Notes under the pieces: generated by a model
Told to the model about the DNA's origin: nothing
Seen by the model: the letters and a program-made list of their open reading frames with translations, nothing else
The model's database searches: none
Made by a program: the position numbers and the translations under genes
From: Sphingomonas sp. GM_Shp_1
GTDB taxonomy: Bacteria > Pseudomonadota > Alphaproteobacteria > Sphingomonadales > Sphingomonadaceae
DNA: 64,000 nt
Direction: 5' to 3'
NCBI RefSeq assembly: GCF_026540895.1
Contig: NZ_JALNUR010000003.1
Location: forward strand, 186,001-250,000
In this document: piece by piece, positions 58,975 through 64,000 of the stretch
How positions within the stretch are numbered: position 1 is the first letter of the stretch
How the letters are laid out: each line of letters opens with the position of its first letter

Positions 58975-60548
58975 CCCCGATCAATCCGATTTTGCGCGGC
59001 TTCAACCCCGACCCCTCGATCGTGCGCGTGGGCGAGGACTATTATATCGCGACCTCGACCTTCGAATGGTATCCGGGCGTCCAGATCCATCACAGCCGCG
59101 ATCTGGTGAACTGGACTTTGGTCGCGCGCCCGCTGAACCGGGCCGGCCAGCTCGACATGCGGGGCAATCCCGATGGCTGCGGCGTCTGGGCACCCGATCT
59201 GAGTTACAAGGATGGGCGCTTTCACCTGATCTTCACCGACGTGAAGCGCTATGGCCGCACCACGGTCGACGGGGCGAAGGGCGCCTCGTTGCGCGACTTC
59301 CACAATTACTGGGTATCGTGCGACCGGATCGACGGCGAATGGACCGACGCCGTGCATCTGAACAGCAGCGGCTTCGACCCGGCGCTGTTCCACGACGATG
59401 ACGGGCGAAGCTGGCTGCTCAACATGCTGTGGGACCATCGCCCGGACCGCAAGCGCTTCGCCGGAATCGTCATCCAGCAGATGGACCTGTCGAGCGGTCG
59501 GTTGCTGGGCGAGCGTCGGCTTATCTTCGCGGGCACCGAACTGGGCTTCACCGAGGGGCCGCATCTCTACAAGCGCGACGGCTGGTATCATCTGCTCGTG
59601 GCGGAGGGCGGGACCGAGCGGGGCCATGCCGTGGTGATGGCCCGCGCGCGCACCCTGTTCGGACCCTATGAGGTCCACCCGGACGGCCCCGTCCTGACCG
59701 CGCGCCATGATCCCGCCGCGTTGCTGCAACGCACGGGCCATGGCGATCTGATCGAAACGCCGGAGGGCGAGACGTGGATGGCCTATCTGTGCGGCCGTCC
59801 GCTACCCGGCAGCGATCGCTGCGTGCTGGGGCGCGAGACCGCGATCCGGCGGATGCGCTGGGATGCGGATGGCTGGCTGCGCTGTGCCGAGCCCGAGGCC
59901 GACGTCGGAGCCTTCGCGCCGGTGGACGAATGCGACAGGTTCGACGGGCCGATATTGCCGCCTGCCTTCCAGTGGCTCCGCACGCCCGAACCCGATCGCC
60001 TCTTCAGCCTGACCGAGCGGCCCGGTCATTTGCGGCTCTATGGACGCGATACGATCGGCAGTCATTTCGAGCAGGCGCTGGTGGCGCGGCGGCCGACCGC
60101 GTTTCGCTATGACGCCACCACGCTCGTCGCGTTCGAGCCCGAGCATTTCCAGCAGGCGGCGGGGCTCGTCTGCTACTATAACAGCACTAAATATCATTAC
60201 CTCCACATCACCGCCGGGGATGAGGGCCAGAAGCTGATCCAGCTTCTGTCCGTCCTGCCGACGGGCGAGGGGCAGAGCCTGATCACGCCGCCGCTGGCCG
60301 CGCCTGCCGGGCCGGTCGAACTTCGTGCCTCGGTCGACCATGAGACGCTCCGCTTCGCGTTCCGGGCGGAGGGCGCGGAGGACTGGCATTGGCTGCCCGG
60401 GACATGCGATGCCAGCCTGTTGTCGGACGAGGCGACGCTGGCGGGCCTGCCCAATTTCACGGGAACGTTCGTCGGCATGGCGTGTCAGGATATGGCCGGG
60501 ACGGGCCACCCCGCCGACTTCCGCTATTTCCGCTATCGGGAAGAATGA
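58971..60548 (+). CDS. glycoside hydrolase family 43 beta-xylosidase-type enzyme, intracellular
   Basis: 525 residues from ATG 58971, overlapping the MFS stop. No signal peptide. N-P-I-L-R-G-F-N-P-D-P-S-I-V holds the catalytic base Asp, F-T-E-G-P-H-L-Y the acid Glu, and S-S-G-F-D-P-A-L-F-H-D-D the pKa Asp. The C-terminal ~200 residues are the beta-sandwich (GH43_C2) seen in XynB. It trims xylo-oligosaccharides in the cytoplasm after MFS import. Confidence 0.94.
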   Translation: MTPINPILRGFNPDPSIVRVGEDYYIATSTFEWYPGVQIHHSRDLVNWTLVARPLNRAGQLDMRGNPDGCGVWAPDLSYKDGRFHLIFTDVKRYGRTTVDGAKGASLRDFHNYWVSCDRIDGEWTDAVHLNSSGFDPALFHDDDGRSWLLNMLWDHRPDRKRFAGIVIQQMDLSSGRLLGERRLIFAGTELGFTEGPHLYKRDGWYHLLVAEGGTERGHAVVMARARTLFGPYEVHPDGPVLTARHDPAALLQRTGHGDLIETPEGETWMAYLCGRPLPGSDRCVLGRETAIRRMRWDADGWLRCAEPEADVGAFAPVDECDRFDGPILPPAFQWLRTPEPDRLFSLTERPGHLRLYGRDTIGSHFEQALVARRPTAFRYDATTLVAFEPEHFQQAAGLVCYYNSTKYHYLHITAGDEGQKLIQLLSVLPTGEGQSLITPPLAAPAGPVELRASVDHETLRFAFRAEGAEDWHWLPGTCDASLLSDEATLAGLPNFTGTFVGMACQDMAGTGHPADFRYFRYREE

Positions 60549-60638
60549 TGGGGGACGGCATCGTCGCGATGGGTGGCGAACCTGCGACAGTCGCTTTAGG
60601 CTGACCGGAAATCCGGGCGAATGGGGGAGAGTGAAGCG

Positions 60639-62510
60639 ATGGGCAGGACAGGTTTCGCGCGCATCATGGCCGGCATGATACTGACCCTGGCTACCCCATG
60701 TTTCGCTCAGGACGCACCTCCCTCGCCAGTTCCGCTACTCGTCGCCGCCGACCTGCGCGAAGGCACCGACCTGTCGGGGCCGTGGCATTATTCGATCGAT
60801 CCGTTCCGCTCGGGCATTTCGGGCTTTCACGGTGGCATGCCCGATACGGGGCAGCAGCGCTGGCGCGACGTCGATGTCCGTGCGGCGATGGCCAAGGACA
60901 GCCGGGTCCTTTACGAATTCGACCTCGCTCATTCGCCGCTGGCGTCCTTGCCGTCCGCTTGGCTGACCCATGCGCCGGAACTCCGCCACTATGACGGGCT
61001 GATGTGGTATCAGCGGACCTTCGCCGCGCCCGAGACGCGAAAGGGCCGTTATTTCCTCCGCTTCGGCGCGGCCAATTACGCGACCATCGTCTATCTGAAC
61101 GGCAAGGAGATCGGCCGGCACGAGGGCGGCTTCACCCCCTTCGCCTTCGAGGTGACGCGAGCCCTGCGCGACGGTCAGAACCAGATCACCGTCGGCGTCG
61201 ATTCCCAGGCCAACGAGGCGACCGTCCCGCCGCCCGTCACCGACTGGGAAAATTATGGCGGTATCACCCGCCCGGTCCGGCTGATCGCGACGCCCGATAC
61301 CTATGTCGACGATGCCTGGGTGCGGTTGACCCGCGACGGGCGGATGGCGGTGGACGTGCATCTCGACGGTCCGCAGGCCGCCAATCGCTCGGTCCGTCTG
61401 AAGATCGCCGAACTCGGACTGGACCGGGCAGGGACGACCGATGCCCATGGCGACTGGCGCGCGACCATGGCTGCCCCGCGCGCCCTGATCCGCTGGTCGC
61501 CCGAAAACCCCAAGCTCTATGACGTCGCCGTTACGTCCGGCGAGGATCGGTGGCACGACCGGATCGGTTTCCGCAAGATCGAGCGGCGCGGGGCGGATAT
61601 CCTGCTCAACGGCAAGCCGATCTTCCTGCGCGGCATTTCGATGCATGAGGAGGAACTGGGCGTCGATCCCACCCGCGCGATCACCCCGGCGGCGTCCCGC
61701 GCGCTGCTCAGCGAGATCAAGGATGGGCTGCACGGCAATTTCGTCCGCCTGGCCCATTATCCGCATTCCGACGTCACCGTGCGGATGGCCGACGAACTGG
61801 GGCTGATCGTATGGAGCGAGGTGCCCGTCTATTGGCGCGTGGCCTGGTCCAATCCCGATACGCTGACCCGCGCGCGGACCATGCTCGCCGAGAATATCCT
61901 GCGCGACCGCAACCGTGCCTCTGTGGCGATCTGGAGCGTCGCCAACGAAACCCCCGTGACCGACGCGCGCAACAGCTTCCTGCGCACGCTGGTCGCCGAT
62001 GTCCGCCGTCTGGACGATACGCGGCTGGTCAGCGCGGCGTTGCTGGTCGAGCGGGGGCAGGGGGCGGACCACCCGGTCATGACCCTGGCCGATCCGCTGG
62101 CCGAGGTGCTCGATGTCATGGCGATCAACACCTATAATGGCTGGTATTCGCAGGATCGCCTGTCCGATCTGGGGCGCAGCGAATGGCATGTTCCGGCGGA
62201 CAAGCCCCTGATCTGCTCCGAATTCGGCGCGGATGCGCGGGCGGGCTTCCACGATCCCGCCAACAAGCAGAAATTCTCCGAGGAGTTCCAGGCCGACTAC
62301 TACCGCGCGACGCTGAGCATGGCCGATCACGTGCCGACGCTGCGTGGCATGTCGCCCTGGATCCTGAAGGACTTTCGCTCGCCCCGCCGCCAGAACCCCG
62401 ATTTCCAGCAGGGCTGGAACCGCAAGGGCCTGATCTCCGAAACCGGGCAGCGCAAGGAGGCCTTCGATGTGCTGGGCGACTATTACGCGCGCAAGGCATC
62501 GTCTCGATAG
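60639..62510 (+). CDS. glycoside hydrolase family 2 enzyme, exported
   Basis: 623 residues from ATG 60639 with GGGGAGAG upstream. A signal peptide ends near P-C-F-A-Q-D. The sugar-binding domain, Ig-like domain and TIM barrel occur in order. Acid/base Glu in W-S-V-A-N-E-T-P and nucleophile Glu in C-S-E-F-G-A-D. Substrate may be a beta-glucuronide or beta-galactoside; with GH43 partners, a glucuronoxylan side chain is plausible (inference). 90 bp after the GH43 gene. Confidence 0.92.
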   Translation: MGRTGFARIMAGMILTLATPCFAQDAPPSPVPLLVAADLREGTDLSGPWHYSIDPFRSGISGFHGGMPDTGQQRWRDVDVRAAMAKDSRVLYEFDLAHSPLASLPSAWLTHAPELRHYDGLMWYQRTFAAPETRKGRYFLRFGAANYATIVYLNGKEIGRHEGGFTPFAFEVTRALRDGQNQITVGVDSQANEATVPPPVTDWENYGGITRPVRLIATPDTYVDDAWVRLTRDGRMAVDVHLDGPQAANRSVRLKIAELGLDRAGTTDAHGDWRATMAAPRALIRWSPENPKLYDVAVTSGEDRWHDRIGFRKIERRGADILLNGKPIFLRGISMHEEELGVDPTRAITPAASRALLSEIKDGLHGNFVRLAHYPHSDVTVRMADELGLIVWSEVPVYWRVAWSNPDTLTRARTMLAENILRDRNRASVAIWSVANETPVTDARNSFLRTLVADVRRLDDTRLVSAALLVERGQGADHPVMTLADPLAEVLDVMAINTYNGWYSQDRLSDLGRSEWHVPADKPLICSEFGADARAGFHDPANKQKFSEEFQADYYRATLSMADHVPTLRGMSPWILKDFRSPRRQNPDFQQGWNRKGLISETGQRKEAFDVLGDYYARKASSR

Positions 62511-62563
62511 GCGGTGTTTCGATCCGTTGAACCCATAACCTATGTCACGGCGTTGAGCCCGCC

Positions 62564-63055
62564 ATGACCCAGGAAGACGAAAAATGGATGCGCATGGCGA
62601 TCGCGGTGGCGCGGTCGAAAGGCTCCGATCCCTCGACCTCGCCGCTCGGCTCGGTGATCGTGCTGGACGGCCGCGTCATCGCCGCCGAGCGTAACCAGAC
62701 GCACGAACTGCCCGACGCCACCGCCCATGCCGAGATGATGGCGATCCGGCGAGGCTGCGAAGGAGAGGGGGCGTTGGAGCTGCGCGGCGCGACGCTTTAT
62801 TCGACGCTCCAGCCCTGCGGCATGTGCACCATGGCGTCGATCTGGTCGAAGGTGGGGCGCGTCGTGTACGGTGCTGGCCGCGATGACGTGCATCCGATGT
62901 ATTTCGAGGCAAAGCATGTCGACACGCTGGGCTTCATCGCCGACGCCTATCGCGACGACATCGTGATCGAGGGCGGATGCCTGCGGGCGGAATGCGCCGG
63001 GCTTTACTACCCGCCGGACGCCGACCTGCCCGTCGAGGAACAGGCGAACCTGTAA
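62564..63055 (+). CDS. nucleoside/guanine deaminase family protein
   Basis: 163 residues. The zinc-binding H-A-E-M-M-A-I (His-Ala-Glu, about residues 55-61) and P-C-G-M-C are intact. It belongs to the CMP/dCMP-type deaminase fold (guanine or cytosine deaminase-like). Cytoplasmic. It stands between the GH2 gene and tRNA-Pro, with no operon evidence. Confidence 0.9.
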   Translation: MTQEDEKWMRMAIAVARSKGSDPSTSPLGSVIVLDGRVIAAERNQTHELPDATAHAEMMAIRRGCEGEGALELRGATLYSTLQPCGMCTMASIWSKVGRVVYGAGRDDVHPMYFEAKHVDTLGFIADAYRDDIVIEGGCLRAECAGLYYPPDADLPVEEQANL

Positions 63056-63111
63056 TCCCCGAAATACCCCTTGCGCCCGCCGCCCCGCTTCCCCTAAGGG
63101 CAACCCCCTGT

Positions 63112-63189
<78 letters not shown>

Positions 63190-63218
63190 CCGCAGCTCAG
63201 TCTCTGATTTCACGTCCC

Positions 63219-63629
63219 CTATCTGGTGATTGGGGACCGTTGTACCATTGGGGTGGCGTCCGCCTCGGCACGGCGCCAAGACCGATAGCCGATCTCGCCC
63301 CGCTCCCCCCGCGCCATGCGCCAGCGGAGCAGCGGATGGAGGTCGAGCGGCAGTAACAACGCCTCATGCGCCCAATATTCGAACATCCGCCGCTGGCGCT
63401 TCGGCCCCCACGCATCGCCCTCAAGCAGCGCGCGGTCATACCCGCCGAGCCGGGCGAACGCGGGCAGATAATGCGCGCGTGTCAGCACGTTGACGCTGTC
63501 GAGCTGGAATAGGTTGAGCCGGTCGGCGGTGCTGCGCAGGTGGCGAACGGTCGGGCTGACGGGGTGCGGGCGACCAAAGCCCTGCGCTGCCAGGGCGATC
63601 CGACGGGCTTCGCGGAGAGAAAAGCTCAT
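63219..63629 (-). pseudogene. truncated YcaQ-type winged-helix protein (N-terminal third only)
   Basis: 136 residues from ATG 63629 (M-S-F-S-L-R-E-A-R-R-I-A-L-A-A-Q-G-F). The sequence up to L-H-P-L-L-R-W-R-M-A-R-G matches the N-terminus of YcaQ/HTH_42 proteins (usually about 400 residues, linked to crosslink-DNA repair). It then leaves the family and stops at 63219, only 30 bp from the tRNA-Pro 3' end, so about two thirds of the gene is missing. Likely a remnant; a short stand-alone protein is less likely. Confidence 0.75.
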
Positions 63630-63773
63630 GATGGAGGAAAAGACCGGTAATCCGGTGGCGTCAGTCCCGCGCGCTGGCAGCATCCGGTTCGGCTGAGATG
63701 GGAACCTGCCATGCATGGCGTTTCCAGGAAGCGTCTGCCATGCTCATCCGGAATGTCGCCATGGGGGGAAGCA

Positions 63774-64000
63774 TTGAAGATCGGAGTAATTGCCGACGCA
63801 CATGGAAATCTGGCCGCGCTGGAGGCCGTCCGCGACGCCATAACGACCGCTGCGCCCGACTTGGTCGTCAATCTGGGCGACCTTGTCTCCGGCCCGTTCG
63901 ACCCCGCCGGGAGCGCCGAGCTTCAGATGCTTTCGGGCTATCTCACCATTGCGGGCAATCACGAGCGCCAGTTGCAGGACGACAGCCAAGGGGCCTTCGA
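63774..64000 (+). CDS. metallophosphoesterase, N-terminal part (runs off the right edge)
   Basis: TTG start at 63774, with GGGGGG about 6 bases before. The text L-K-I-G-V-I-A-D-A-H-G-N-L-A-A-L, then V-N-L-G-D-L-V-S-G-P-F-D-P and I-A-G-N-H-E-R, gives the calcineurin-like D-x-H, G-D and G-N-H-E metal motifs (YfcE-type). A phosphodiesterase or phosphatase; the rest lies outside the window. Confidence 0.88.
   Translation, partial: MKIGVIADAHGNLAALEAVRDAITTAAPDLVVNLGDLVSGPFDPAGSAELQMLSGYLTIAGNHERQLQDDSQGAF

Overview
The window is chromosomal DNA from a GC-rich alphaproteobacterium, most probably a sphingomonad (Sphingomonas or a close relative). This is an inference from several features: very high GC, TonB-dependent receptors with a long N-terminal leader, a pyruvate dehydrogenase E1-beta carrying its own lipoyl domain, TrmFO, an exopolysaccharide cluster with a polyprenyl-sugar transferase, and short palindromic intergenic repeats. 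Both ends are cut inside genes: a TonB-dependent receptor at the left and a metallophosphoesterase at the right.

Layout. 1-4.3 kb: receptor C-terminus, a DUF1206 membrane protein, a Tat-exported DUF882 protein and an L,D-transpeptidase lipoprotein. 4.4-8.5 kb: tRNA-Ser(TGA), then a wall-remodelling run mltB-like, rlpA-like, D,D-carboxypeptidase, holB. 8.6-16.1 kb: SDR, purF, Rho-N protein, hisI with a lipoprotein, a MerR regulator with an ACGT-rich palindrome, SleB-type hydrolase, cysK and an MFS exporter. 16.3-23.9 kb: pdhA-pdhB with terminator, a phytoene-synthase-like protein, an EF-hand protein overlapping trmFO tail to tail, DUF488, and a soluble CBS-like chemoreceptor. 23.5-30.9 kb: DUF952-gyrA, SDR-yaaA, a TPR protein and an Lrp regulator.

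31-39.4 kb is an envelope/exopolysaccharide region: a degenerate sensor kinase coupled to a polysaccharide deacetylase, mannose-1-phosphate guanylyltransferase, a polyprenyl glycosylphosphotransferase with a TPR partner, and a DUF815 ATPase. 39.5-44.9 kb holds tRNA-Pro(CGG), a CsgG-SH3 fusion, lepA and modABC. 44.9-51.5 kb holds a GH3 glucosidase, a DMT transporter, the rplM-rpsI operon and heme A synthase. 51.5-62.5 kb holds a Zur/Fur-type regulator and then a carbohydrate-utilisation locus (TonB receptor, GH43, LacI, MFS, GH43, GH2). That locus is built like a xylan or arabinoxylan oligosaccharide system, with a perfect LacI-type palindrome in front of the receptor. 62.5-64 kb: a deaminase, tRNA-Pro(TGG), a truncated YcaQ-type gene, and the start of a metallophosphoesterase.

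Most of the window is ordinary core genome. No CRISPR array, phage, transposase or recognised defence system was found. The most unusual signals are: (i) two copies of a nested-palindrome intergenic element (about 126-134 bp) and a second family of about 28-bp inverted repeats; (ii) a sensor kinase that keeps its phospho-acceptor His but lacks a normal ATP-binding core; (iii) a non-lipidated CsgG-SH3 fusion without curli genes; (iv) a membrane-free chemoreceptor with a CBS-like sensor; (v) a YcaQ-type gene reduced to its N-terminal third next to a tRNA.
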